Shown here: one piece after another, positions 34,585-43,578 of the stretch
How the letters are laid out: each line of letters opens with the position of its first letter
Numbering within the stretch: the stretch's first letter is position 1
NCBI GenBank assembly: GCA_004293445.1
Contig: RDYP01000001.1
Span: 124,001-188,000 of the forward strand
DNA from: Verrucomicrobiota bacterium
Lineage (GTDB): Bacteria > Verrucomicrobiota > Verrucomicrobiia > Verrucomicrobiales > Akkermansiaceae
Reading direction: 5' to 3'
DNA: 64,000 bases
Notes under the pieces: model-generated
Told to the model about the DNA's origin: nothing
The model's input: only the letters and a program-made list of their open reading frames with translations
The model's database searches: none
Translations under genes and position numbers: made by a program

Positions 34585-34664
34585 GACTCGAAAGAGACGG
34601 ATGGGAGGGACGTATTCGGGCGGTGTCGCGGGGGAGTGAATCATGAATACCATCAATGCTTTCA

Positions 34665-37445
34665 TCAATGGGCGGCGAGCCAGTTGGGGCCGGTGCCGTG
34701 TTCGACGAGGATGGGGACCTCGCCGGGGAGTGGGAGAGCGGTTTGCATGGCGGTGAGAATCGCGGGCACAAGCTCGGCCTCTTCCTCGGGGGCGAGGTCG
34801 AAGACGAGTTCATCGTGCACTTGCAGGAGCATGCGGGTGCGGGCGGAGCGTTCGCGCAGGAGGGCATCGATCCGGATCATCGCCAGTTTGATCATATCAG
34901 CGGCGCTGCCTTGGATCGGGGTGTTGATGGCGGCCCGTTCGGCGTTGCCGCGGATGGTTGGATTGCCGGATGCGAGGTCGGGGAAGTAACGGCGGCGGCC
35001 GGCGAGGGTCTCGACGTAGCCGGATTCGCGGGCTTCCTGAATGATGCGATCCATAAACTCTTTGATGGCGGGATATTGCTTGAAGTAGCTTTCGATGATG
35101 TCCGCGGCCTCGGTGCGGGGGATGGCGAGTCGCTGGCTGAGTCCGAAGGCGGAAATGCCGTAGATGATGCCGAAGTTCACCATCTTCGCTCCGCTACGCT
35201 GTTCGCGGGTGACTTCACTTTCGGCAACGCCCCAGACTTTCGCAGCGGTGGCGGTGTGGATATCGCGGTTCTCGCGGAAGGCCTCGATCATCGATGCATC
35301 TTTCGCGAGCGCGGCCATGACGCGGAGTTCGATCTGTGAGTAATCGCAGGACAGTAGGGTGAAGCCGGGGCGCGGGACGAAGGCCTTGCGGATCTGTTTC
35401 CCGAGGGTGGAGCGAACGGGGATGTTCTGGAGGTTGGGATCGGTGGAAGCGAGGCGACCGGTGGCGGCGACGAGCTGGTGGAATTGGGTGTGGATGCGGC
35501 CGGTCTCTGGAACAATGTGGCCGGGTAAGGCGTCGAGGTAGGTGCTTTTGAGTTTGGTCGCCTCGCGGTATTCAAGGATCTCGTCGATGATGGGATGCTT
35601 GCCGGCGAAGGTGGCGAGGGTTTGTTCGTCGGTCTTGAATTGGCCGGTCTTGGTTTTCTTCGCTTTGTCGGCGAGCCCGAGTTCGGTGAAAAGGATTTCG
35701 CCGAGTTGCTTGGGGGAGTTGAGATTGAAAGAACGTCCTGCATGAGTGGCGATGGACGTGGCGAGTTCGTGGATTCGTTGCTGGAGCTGGCCGCCGATCT
35801 CGACGAGGGCGGCAGGATCGATCGCGATGCCCTCCATTTCCATGCGGACGAGGACGGGGAGAAGGGGGCACTCGATGTCCTGAAATACGTGCTGCTGGGC
35901 ATCGAGCAGCGGGCGGATTTTTTCGGCGAGCTGCCAAGTGACATCCGCATCTTCGGCGGCGTATTCGGCGAGCGTGGCGAGTGGGATCGCGGTGATGTCG
36001 AGTTGCTTGGATGCCTTTTTCACCTCGGCGAAGGCGAAGAGGTCATCGGACGCCGCAGGTGTGGCGGGGCTGCTGGATGCGATGTCGGCGAGCTTGATGG
36101 GCGAGTAGCCGAGCATGGTCTCGCTCAGGTAGTCCATGGTGTGGCGCTGGTCAGGGTGGACCAGCGCGTGGGCGAGCATGGTGTCGAAGAAGGGGCCGGT
36201 GACCTGGATGCCGTGGTGGTGGAGGATGGAGACGTCGTATTTCAGGTTGTGGCCGATTTTTTCCGCGGAGCTGTTGAGCACGGAGTGGAGGTGGGGGATA
36301 GCGGATGACAGGTCGGAGATCGGGAGATACCAAGCTTCGTGGGCTTGCCAGGAGAAGGCGATGCCTAACAGCTTTGCCTGGAAGCGATCGAGACCGGTGG
36401 TTTCGATGTCGAAGCAGAAGGATGCTTGCTGCGAGAGCTGGGCGAAGAGCGCGGTTTGCTTTTCGGGGCTATCGGCGAGGTGATAGCGGTGGGGGATGTC
36501 GCGGATGGTCTTGAGATTCGCGATCAGCGGGACTGTGGGCTCCCCGGATTCGCTGCGGGTTTGCGTGCTGCTGGTATCGTTCCCGAAAAGGCGCTTGGTG
36601 AGGGATCGGAACTCGAATTCGGCGAAAAGGTCCTTGATGGCTTGGTCGTCGCGGGGGGAGACGATGAGGTCCTCCCAAGAGACGTCGACCGGGGCATCGA
36701 TAATGATCGTGGCGAGATCCTTCGAAAGCAGGGCTTGGTCGGCGTAGGTCTCGACGTTCTCCTTTTGTTTGCCTTTGAGTTGGTCGGTGTGGGCGAGGAG
36801 GTTCTCGATCGAGTGGTATTCGGCGATGAGTTTCTGTGCCGTCTTGGGGCCGATGCCGGGGATGCCGGGGATATTGTCCACGGAGTCGCCCATGAGGCCG
36901 AGGAGATCGATGATTTCGTGTGGGTTTTTGACGCCCCAGATCTCGGGGAGTTTATCGATGCCGATCACTTCGTGTTCGTCGCCCTTACGGCCGGGTCGCC
37001 ACATGAAGGTGCGGTCGCTGACGAGTTGGGCGAAGTCCTTGTCGGGGGTGACCATGTAGGTCTCGAAACCTTCGGCCTCGGCGCGCTTGGCGAGGGTGCC
37101 GATCAGGTCGTCGGCCTCGTAGCCGTCGATCTCGAGCAGTGGCAGGTGGAACGCCTTGCAGAGGCGTTTCACGTGGGGGATGGCCGCGGCGAGCTCCTCC
37201 GGCATCTCGTCGCGCTGGGCCTTGTAAGCGGGGTATTTGACGTGGCGTGGGGTGGGGGCGGAAGTGTCCCAAGCGACGCCGAGATGGGTGGGTTTCTCTT
37301 TATCGAGGATGGTCAGGAGGGTGTTGATGAATCCGTAAAGCGCGGAGGTGTTGACGCCCTTGGAATTGCGGATGGGGTTCTGGATCAATGCGAAATGGGC
37401 CCGATACACGAGGGCCATTCCATCCAGGAGAAAGAGTCGCGGCAT
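34665..37445 (-). CDS. polA: DNA polymerase I
   Basis: The 926-residue protein has all three PolA domains. The 5'-3' exonuclease (residues 1-300) has YEADDLIGTLAKRAE and the helical GIPGIGPKTAQKLI clamp. The proofreading domain has FDIETTGLDRF, with the catalytic Asp and Glu retained. The polymerase domain has motif A DYSQIELRVMA, the O-helix region KMVNFGIIYGISAFGLSQRL, and motif C QVHDELVFD. It fills gaps and removes primers. It is the first ordinary chromosomal gene right of the island and is divergent from the membrane-anchored protein gene at 37603. Confidence 0.98.
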   Translation of the reverse strand: MPRLFLLDGMALVYRAHFALIQNPIRNSKGVNTSALYGFINTLLTILDKEKPTHLGVAWDTSAPTPRHVKYPAYKAQRDEMPEELAAAIPHVKRLCKAFHLPLLEIDGYEADDLIGTLAKRAEAEGFETYMVTPDKDFAQLVSDRTFMWRPGRKGDEHEVIGIDKLPEIWGVKNPHEIIDLLGLMGDSVDNIPGIPGIGPKTAQKLIAEYHSIENLLAHTDQLKGKQKENVETYADQALLSKDLATIIIDAPVDVSWEDLIVSPRDDQAIKDLFAEFEFRSLTKRLFGNDTSSTQTRSESGEPTVPLIANLKTIRDIPHRYHLADSPEKQTALFAQLSQQASFCFDIETTGLDRFQAKLLGIAFSWQAHEAWYLPISDLSSAIPHLHSVLNSSAEKIGHNLKYDVSILHHHGIQVTGPFFDTMLAHALVHPDQRHTMDYLSETMLGYSPIKLADIASSSPATPAASDDLFAFAEVKKASKQLDITAIPLATLAEYAAEDADVTWQLAEKIRPLLDAQQHVFQDIECPLLPVLVRMEMEGIAIDPAALVEIGGQLQQRIHELATSIATHAGRSFNLNSPKQLGEILFTELGLADKAKKTKTGQFKTDEQTLATFAGKHPIIDEILEYREATKLKSTYLDALPGHIVPETGRIHTQFHQLVAATGRLASTDPNLQNIPVRSTLGKQIRKAFVPRPGFTLLSCDYSQIELRVMAALAKDASMIEAFRENRDIHTATAAKVWGVAESEVTREQRSGAKMVNFGIIYGISAFGLSQRLAIPRTEAADIIESYFKQYPAIKEFMDRIIQEARESGYVETLAGRRRYFPDLASGNPTIRGNAERAAINTPIQGSAADMIKLAMIRIDALLRERSARTRMLLQVHDELVFDLAPEEEAELVPAILTAMQTALPLPGEVPILVEHGTGPNWLAAH

Positions 37446-37602
37446 GGGCGAGTGAAGGCAGAAGACTTCGAAACGGGAAGACTGAAGACTGGGAGAGTGC
37501 GGAACGAGATCATGGGCGGGGCGAGGTGGGAGGTCGCGCAGAGGAGGACTGGGAAATTTCTGGTCAAGGGAAGGCGTGGGTCTCTAGGTATGAACCAACA
37601 CG

Positions 37603-38262
37603 ATGAAATTTATTGCTCCTTTGCTTTGCTTGGCCGTTGCCGGATTCGCGGGCTATTTGCTGGAGCCCTATCTGCGGGTTGGGCTGACCGGGGTGGGACC
37701 TGCCGTGAGGGTGCAGGAGCGCGCGGAGGAATCGACGGTCGAGCCTGTGGACGAGGAAGTCGCGGAGCGGCCCGAAGAGGGCTTGGCGGAGGTCGAACCG
37801 GAAGCTCTTGCGAAGCCTGCGACCCAGACGATGCCGAACATCGAGCCCGCGCCAGAGCCGGTTGCAGTCGTCGAGCCGATCCCTGAAGTCGAGGCCGAGC
37901 CTGCTCCGATGGCCGAGGAGCCAAAGGTTGAAGAAGTCGAAGAGGTCGTGCAGGCCCCAGAGGAAAAAGCTCAAGAGGAGCCTGCCGCGGCGGGGCCGGT
38001 GGTTTTGGATCCGGAGGAGATTGTGGAACTGATGAAGGAGAGTATCCGGTCCCGGCAGGTGAAGGAATTCAGTTTCGCGGAGGTGCTTTCTTGGCAGGCT
38101 GGCGAGGATGAAGAACTGGATGGCGAGAGCTATCAGACGGGTCTGATCAGCTACAAAGCGGAGACGATTCTCGGGGTGAAGACAGTCCCGGCGAAGGCCC
38201 TGATCCAAGAGGGTAAGGTCCGCAAGTGGATCTGGCCCAACACGAAGACGGAGATCAAATGA
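37603..38262 (+). CDS. membrane-anchored Glu/Pro-rich protein, unknown
   Basis: The 219-residue product has an N-terminal signal or anchor (MKFIAPLLCLAVAGFAGYLL). About 110 residues rich in Glu, Pro, Val and Ala follow, and then a C-terminal folded part of 80 residues (DPEEIVELMKESIRSRQVKE to the end). The linker suggests an extended periplasmic spacer that presents the C-terminal domain. No family is recognised. It is divergent from polA (157-bp gap) and converges on the secreted protein gene at 38326. Confidence 0.7.
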   Translation: MKFIAPLLCLAVAGFAGYLLEPYLRVGLTGVGPAVRVQERAEESTVEPVDEEVAERPEEGLAEVEPEALAKPATQTMPNIEPAPEPVAVVEPIPEVEAEPAPMAEEPKVEEVEEVVQAPEEKAQEEPAAAGPVVLDPEEIVELMKESIRSRQVKEFSFAEVLSWQAGEDEELDGESYQTGLISYKAETILGVKTVPAKALIQEGKVRKWIWPNTKTEIK

Positions 38263-38325
38263 GGGCGGTTGATCTCTGCTCGGGGAAGGTGTGGAAGCCC
38301 GGATGCGGCATCTTGATGCGGCAGC

Positions 38326-40128
38326 TTATCGATCCGTGACGGTCCATTTTTTGAAGTCCCAGGTGCGGGATCGGTTGCCGGAGCGAATGATCAGGGGGCC
38401 GTGGGAATTTTGGGTAAGGCCGGGTGCTTGAAGTAGGGGGAATTTCTCGTAGGCGATTGGCTTGCCATTGACCTTGCATTGGCCGGCGAGGGGATCCTGG
38501 AGGGGCTTCCAGGTGAGATCGAGGATGCGTCCTTGAAGATTCTTGAAGACAAGCCGTGGGGGGCTTTGGCGATGCTTCGCGTCGATCGCGGTGTGGGTGG
38601 CGAGTGCTTGTCCGAAGCGTTGGAGTTCGGCTTTGGGTCCGCCTCCAGCGAAGGGGGCGAGGGGTGTGGTTTCGAGAATCCAGCCGCCGCGTCGTGCGTC
38701 GCAGCGGAGGAGGTCGAGGTTTTCCCGTCGGTTCGGCTTGTCCCAGCGCGAGGCCTCGAGGAAGCGGAAGGCGAACATCATGCTGCCGCCGTGGCAGAGG
38801 ACCCAGCCGTTCATTTCCTGGCGGAGCACGATAGATCCGGTGGTGGTGAAGGGGGCGCGGGTGATCCAGAAGCCGTAGTCCTCCGGCACGTCGTGGAGGC
38901 CGATGAGGGTGCCGCGATACTGCATGGTCTGGCAGTAAGGGTTTTCACCGTAGGCGAAGGCATTGCCTTTTCGTTCTTGGGGGCGGCGGCGGTTGTCCTG
39001 AAGAACCGTGAAAGTGCTGGCGTGTTTGGGGCTTTCCCACTTGAGCATCGTGCGGCGGCACTCCTTGAAGAGGAATGAGGAAAAGGGCGAGCCATCCTCG
39101 CGCTGGCTGGCGAGTCCGTAGCCATCGGTGAACCACGCGACTTTCCAGACGATTTGGGCGTGGCCGGGCCAGATTTGGTTGGCGAGCACGGTGCGTTCGT
39201 CGGGTAGGCTGGCTTGCCAGCGGCTGAGGAATCGGGCGTCGAGGGACTTGCCCGGGTGGGCAAGCCAGTAGGCCTGGGGTGCGGATGCGATGTTGAATGG
39301 CTGGCGGGAGCCGTAGAGGAGGAAGGCCATGCCGCTGGTGGGAGATGAGGAATGGGGGCTTAGATTGAGCGAGCCCCAATATTTTCCGCGTCCGGCACTG
39401 CTGATGTGGTAGCCGTGGTGCCAGTGGGCGCCGGTCTGGATGAGCATGAAGTCGAGCGTCATGCGGGCGGCGCGGGCGAGTTCGTCGTCCTTGCTGAACT
39501 CGGCGATCATGCGCGTGGGCGCGAAGTCGGTGCCGTAGTAAACCGGGGCGTCGTATTCGCTCGCGTTGCGGGCGCAGGTCTCGGTGAACTGGCGCATGAG
39601 GTAATGGCGGCAGCGTTCGCGGATCTTTGCGGAGTTGTTTCCTGCCGAGTCCTTGAGGTCGGGCCACTCGCTGGCTGCGAGGAAGCCGGCACCGCCGCGC
39701 ATGAGTTCGTAGTTCAACGACACGCCTGCGGGTCTGCCGTAGTTCGGGGTGCTGACGATGCGTTTGATTTTGTCGCGCATCGCCGGGGTGAAGGCTTTGG
39801 GCGCGAGCAGGTAGGCATGCATGACCGCGTGCATGTTGAAGGGATCGGGGCGGGCCCGGACAGTGGCGTCGAGCATGCGGTCGATGGCGGCGCGGGTGCC
39901 TTCGGGATCGATGCCGAGCTGGAGTCGCGCCGCGTAATAGGGCATCGCTTCTTTCGGGAAGTTCGCGTTGCGTGGCTTGGCTGCGGCGAGGTAGCGGATG
40001 AAGGATTCACTTCGTTCCTCGTAGGTCTTGCCGACGATGCGCGACGAGGGTGCTGCGGCGTGGGATGATGCCGCAGTGGCGCCTAAGAGGGTGAGCAAGA
40101 GGGCGAGTTTGTGGAAGAAATGGCGCAT
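38326..40128 (-). CDS. large secreted protein, possible carbohydrate-active enzyme
   Basis: From the ATG at 40128 the product has 600 residues with a signal peptide (MRHFFHKLALLLTLLGATAASSHAA region). The N-terminal half is helical, with an (alpha/alpha)-toroid-like feel. The middle is rich in aromatic and polar residues (AHWHHGYHISSAGRGKYWG and YGENPYCQTMQYRGTLIGL), and the C-terminal half is beta-rich. This general plan occurs in polysaccharide lyases of the PL8/PL21 type, but I cannot place it in a family. It lies next to an esterase and a beta-helix protein on the same strand, which supports a role in polysaccharide breakdown. Confidence 0.55.
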   Translation of the reverse strand: MRHFFHKLALLLTLLGATAASSHAAAPSSRIVGKTYEERSESFIRYLAAAKPRNANFPKEAMPYYAARLQLGIDPEGTRAAIDRMLDATVRARPDPFNMHAVMHAYLLAPKAFTPAMRDKIKRIVSTPNYGRPAGVSLNYELMRGGAGFLAASEWPDLKDSAGNNSAKIRERCRHYLMRQFTETCARNASEYDAPVYYGTDFAPTRMIAEFSKDDELARAARMTLDFMLIQTGAHWHHGYHISSAGRGKYWGSLNLSPHSSSPTSGMAFLLYGSRQPFNIASAPQAYWLAHPGKSLDARFLSRWQASLPDERTVLANQIWPGHAQIVWKVAWFTDGYGLASQREDGSPFSSFLFKECRRTMLKWESPKHASTFTVLQDNRRRPQERKGNAFAYGENPYCQTMQYRGTLIGLHDVPEDYGFWITRAPFTTTGSIVLRQEMNGWVLCHGGSMMFAFRFLEASRWDKPNRRENLDLLRCDARRGGWILETTPLAPFAGGGPKAELQRFGQALATHTAIDAKHRQSPPRLVFKNLQGRILDLTWKPLQDPLAGQCKVNGKPIAYEKFPLLQAPGLTQNSHGPLIIRSGNRSRTWDFKKWTVTDR

Positions 40129-40157
40129 CAGGTTGCGAGTAAAAGGATTCGGGGAAC

Positions 40158-41063
40158 TTAGGGTTTTCCGTCCTTGGCTGGCGTGAGGAGCCCTTGAAAG
40201 CGGAGCCATTCCTCAAGGCGCGCCGGCCAAGTGGCGGTGGGGCCGTGGCGGGGATCGAGGCTATTGCCGTGGTCACCATGGGGGTAGATGTGGAGCTCGG
40301 AGGGGACTCGGGCTTGGGCGAGAGCTTGGTAGAAAGCGAGGGTGTTTTCCACTGGGACCACCCGATCCGCCATGGTGGCGGCGATGAAGACGGGCGGGCT
40401 GTCCTTGCGGACGTGGTTTTCCACCGACATAAGTTCCGCTGTGCCGGGTGCGGGGGATTTTCCTAGGAGGGCATCGCGGGAGCCCTTGTGGGCGAAGGCC
40501 TGGGTCATGGTGATGACCGGATACACGAGGACCGCGAAGTCGGGACGGGCTGTGATGGCGTCGAGCGTTGCTCCGGTTTTTCCGACAGGGTGATCCCAAA
40601 GCGTGGCGGCGCAGGCGGATAGGTGACCACCGGCGGAGGTTCCCATCACGCCGATGCGGGTGGCGTCGATTTCAAATTCGGACGCCCGTGAGCGAACGGT
40701 GCGGACGGCGCGCAGGACATCTTGCAGGGGCGCGGGGTGGCCGTAGTCGGAGAGGCGGTATTTGAGGTGGAAGACGGTGATGCCGAGGCGATTGAGCAGA
40801 CGTGTGGAACTGTCGCCATTCGGGTTTGCGGAGATTCGGACGTAGCCGCCGCCGGAGCAGAGGATGACGGCGGTGCCGTTCGGCTGCTCGGCAGGGAAAA
40901 CGAGGAGGGACGGGTGGTGGATGTTCGTGATACGACCGTCGACGATTTTCTCGGCGGAGGGTTTTGGTTTGAGTCCCGGGACGCCCTCCGGCCAGAGATC
41001 GATGCGACGGGGCGCGGCTTTAGCAAAGGTCGCCAAGGTGGCCAAGAGGAGCAGGGCTTTCAT
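40158..41063 (-). CDS. secreted alpha/beta-hydrolase, acetyl-esterase type
   Basis: The ATG at 41063 gives a signal peptide (MKALLLLATLATFAKAA) and a 301-residue protein. The oxyanion region reads CSGGGYVRIS. The nucleophile elbow is GTSAGGH with Ser143, and the His is in PHGDHGNSLD near the C-terminus. The SPPVFIAATMADRVVP segment carries the acidic residue. Such BD-FAE/acetylxylan-esterase-like enzymes remove acyl groups from polysaccharides. It overlaps the beta-helix gene upstream by four bases and is followed after 29 bp by the 600-residue secreted protein gene, so an operon is likely. Confidence 0.85.
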   Translation of the reverse strand: MKALLLLATLATFAKAAPRRIDLWPEGVPGLKPKPSAEKIVDGRITNIHHPSLLVFPAEQPNGTAVILCSGGGYVRISANPNGDSSTRLLNRLGITVFHLKYRLSDYGHPAPLQDVLRAVRTVRSRASEFEIDATRIGVMGTSAGGHLSACAATLWDHPVGKTGATLDAITARPDFAVLVYPVITMTQAFAHKGSRDALLGKSPAPGTAELMSVENHVRKDSPPVFIAATMADRVVPVENTLAFYQALAQARVPSELHIYPHGDHGNSLDPRHGPTATWPARLEEWLRFQGLLTPAKDGKP

Positions 41064-42577
41064 GGGTCGTTTCCGGCGAGGCGCCGGGCGAGTTGGGCTT
41101 GATAGAGATTGGGCGGATCGAGTTCGCGGGAAGGAATGACTTCCACCCATGGTCCGCGTGGGGTTCTGGTGGGCTGGAGAGTGGTGGGCGCGCCGATGAG
41201 GTTCATTTGGGGCCAGCTTCCTTTGCGGGTGAGCACGGAAGTGATGGGGCGTCGACTGCGGATGTTCCAGAAGGTTTCACGAGCGCCGGATTCCGGATCG
41301 CGGCTGCCATTGCTGAGCCAGGGGCGGGTGCCAGCGCCGATGTCGATCTCGGTGAACAGGTTTTCGTAGGGCAGATGGGTATGGTGGTCGAAGCAGATGT
41401 CCACTCCCGCGCCTTTCATGAATACGGTGCCGGTGGCGTTTTCGACGGTGAGATCGTGGTGGAAGCGGGTGTCGATGTTGAAGCGGCTGAAAAGGCAATC
41501 GTCGCCACCTCGTTGCTGGAGTCCGTGATGTCCGCTGTGGGTTCCCGAGTGGAGGCCCTTGCCGCCCTTGCGCTCCCTCGCTTGGTCGGCCCGGAGTCGG
41601 ATTTGGTCGACGGTGCAGAAGGTGGATCGTTCGAGAAGAATGCCATTGTCGCAGTTGCGGACCGCGATGTCCCGGATCCAGCAATTCCAGGCACCATCGA
41701 TCCAGATGGCGTTTGCTCCGGTCTCGTGATAGTGGCCGGCATAGGATTGCTTCGGAAAGTGGAGGCCGAGGCCTTCGATACCGATTTCCTGAATGCCGGG
41801 TCGGACGGCGTGCAGGCGGGCTTTCCAGGCGGTGCGGGCATCGAGGCGGAGAGGGCGGGAGAGGGTGACGCGGTTGCCTTGGATGGATTCGATACGGGCG
41901 GGGAAGCGGACGAGATTTCGACGGACGAGGGAAGGATGGGCATCCAGCAGATCGGCATGAATGTGGCGGCCGAGGGAGCCGTCGGGATCGTCCATCATGA
42001 GCCGGATGGTTTGGCCTACGGCGAGTCCGCGGGTGGTGGAGAGCTTCAGCGTGCGGCTGCCGCGGGGAGCGTTTTCGACGAGGTCGGCAAGATGCGAGTT
42101 GCTTTCGCGGCCTTCGACCCAAAGGAAGCCCCCGGTCCATGACCAATTCCCGTATTCTCCGGTGCCCTGGCGTTTTCCGAGCACCTCGACGAGGGTCTTG
42201 GGGAAGAGGAGGATGGATTTTGCGGAGCCCTCGCCGCGGAGCACGAAGTTGCTCTTTCGGAAAGAGAGGACGCGGGTGATGCGGTAGCGTCCGGCGGGAA
42301 CGAGCAGGGCGCCGTTGTTTACGGCGGCGATGGCCTTTTCGAACGCCGCGGTGTCGTCGCTCTGGCCGTCGCCGAGAGCCCCGAAGTCCTTCACATTGGC
42401 GCGGATCGGAGGGCGGGGAATGGGCTTTTCGCCCGAATGATAGCCGGCATGCGAGAAGTCCGGCAGACGCCCTGCGGGATCCCAAGATTCGCCACCGCGG
42501 CCCCAGAGGGCGCTGTGAGTGCCTGCGGCGGCGATACCAGCGAGGAAGAAGTAGAGAATGGCGGAAAGGGCTGCCAT
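41060..42577 (-). CDS. secreted right-handed beta-helix protein (pectate-lyase-3 superfamily)
   Basis: The 505-residue product has a signal peptide (MAALSAILYFFLAGIAAAG). The pectate lyase superfamily entry motif follows, ANVKDFGALGDGQSDDTAAF, then LLVPAGRYRITRVLSF. Repeating beta-helix rungs follow (for example WCIRDIAVRNCDNGILLE and SGARETFWNIRSRRP). The superfamily includes polygalacturonases, rhamnogalacturonases and lyases. Catalytic Asp pairs of GH28 are not obvious, so the enzyme class is open. It is the first gene of the beta-helix, esterase, large secreted protein unit, consistent with pectin- or polyuronide-like substrates. Confidence 0.8.
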   Translation of the reverse strand: MAALSAILYFFLAGIAAAGTHSALWGRGGESWDPAGRLPDFSHAGYHSGEKPIPRPPIRANVKDFGALGDGQSDDTAAFEKAIAAVNNGALLVPAGRYRITRVLSFRKSNFVLRGEGSAKSILLFPKTLVEVLGKRQGTGEYGNWSWTGGFLWVEGRESNSHLADLVENAPRGSRTLKLSTTRGLAVGQTIRLMMDDPDGSLGRHIHADLLDAHPSLVRRNLVRFPARIESIQGNRVTLSRPLRLDARTAWKARLHAVRPGIQEIGIEGLGLHFPKQSYAGHYHETGANAIWIDGAWNCWIRDIAVRNCDNGILLERSTFCTVDQIRLRADQARERKGGKGLHSGTHSGHHGLQQRGGDDCLFSRFNIDTRFHHDLTVENATGTVFMKGAGVDICFDHHTHLPYENLFTEIDIGAGTRPWLSNGSRDPESGARETFWNIRSRRPITSVLTRKGSWPQMNLIGAPTTLQPTRTPRGPWVEVIPSRELDPPNLYQAQLARRLAGNDP

Positions 42578-42695
42578 GAAGCGGGTCTGGTCGGTGGCTC
42601 ACTTCGAAGACACCGAAGTGCGGGTCGGTCCTAGATACTCGGCCCTGAGGGCTGAACGATCACCGGTGACCTCATTCTTTCGGAGGAGGTGGAAC

Positions 42696-43490
42696 CTAGA
42701 GGCTCTCTGGGAATCGGTGTCGTCGATCGAAGCGAAGCGTCTCGCTGTAACCAGCGGCCTTTGCCAGCTCGATGGCATGGGGGAAATCGCGGCCCACTTC
42801 GTCCGGGGCGTGGGCATCGGAGGAAATCACCAGCGGTATGCCGGCTTGGGCGGCGAGCTGAAGAAATCGAGGGTGGGGGTAAGCTTCGGCACAGGGTTTA
42901 TGCCAGCCAGCGGTGTTCAGTTCGATGGCGCTGCCGCCTTTTGCGATGGCAGCGATGACTGGGTCGTAGAATCGATCGAGGTCGCCGGTCGGGCGATGAG
43001 CGAACTTTTTCACCAGATCGGGGTGGGCGAGCACGTCGAAGAGGCCACTTGCTGCCATTTCCGCGTAGGTTTTCCAGTAGAGAGCCCAAACGGCATCGAC
43101 ATCCGACTGCGCCCAGCGTCCGAGCCACTTCGGGTTATCAAAGTCCCATGTGCCGAGGTAGTGGACCGAGCCGATGAGGTAGTCCCAGGGGTAGCGGGCG
43201 GCGAGTTTCTCGATCCATGATTCGCAGCCCGTGAGCCAGTCGCATTCCAGTCCGGAGCGAACGGCTAGGGTGCCTGCGGCGGCGCTGCGGGCGCGATCGA
43301 TCCAATCGAAGTAGTCGGGCAGCTCGGACTCGAGCATCCGCCAGTCGTCGAAGGGCTCTGGCAGGCACGGAGCGTGGTCGGAGATCCCGTATTCGCTGAG
43401 TCCTGCGATTTTGCCGGCGGCGATAAACTCCTCCGGCGTGCCGTTCGCATGGCGGCAGAGTGGGGTGTGGGTGTGGTAGTCTGCCGGCAC
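42696..43490 (-). CDS. PHP-family histidinol-phosphatase
   Basis: The GTG at 43490 starts a 264-residue protein of the PHP superfamily. The metal ligands are visible in DYHTHTPLCRHA near the N-terminus, YGISDHAP, GLECDW, HYLG, VLAHPDLV and SSDAHAPDEVG. HisK-type members hydrolyse histidinol phosphate in histidine biosynthesis. Other PHP members are nucleotidases, so the call rests on overall length and the HTHTPLCRHA motif. It stands alone, 118 bp upstream of the beta-helix gene on the same strand and divergent from pta. Confidence 0.82.
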   Translation of the reverse strand: MPADYHTHTPLCRHANGTPEEFIAAGKIAGLSEYGISDHAPCLPEPFDDWRMLESELPDYFDWIDRARSAAAGTLAVRSGLECDWLTGCESWIEKLAARYPWDYLIGSVHYLGTWDFDNPKWLGRWAQSDVDAVWALYWKTYAEMAASGLFDVLAHPDLVKKFAHRPTGDLDRFYDPVIAAIAKGGSAIELNTAGWHKPCAEAYPHPRFLQLAAQAGIPLVISSDAHAPDEVGRDFPHAIELAKAAGYSETLRFDRRHRFPESL

Positions 43491-43578
43491 GCTGGCGATG
43501 GGAACGGGGTTTCGAGTTGCTAGGTTTTCGCTAGGGATACTAGAGTCCTGTCCGCACGCAAGCCTGCCGGCGCTACCG

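Noticed and set aside
36426-37886. 486-codon open frame on the plus strand opposite polA
   Set aside because: It is antisense to the 5'-3' exonuclease and linker of polA and crosses into the next gene in a different frame; no family features.
42600-42619. Hairpin CACTTCG...CGAAGTG as a terminator for the PHP gene
   Set aside because: No T-run on the relevant strand and the stem is only seven base pairs.
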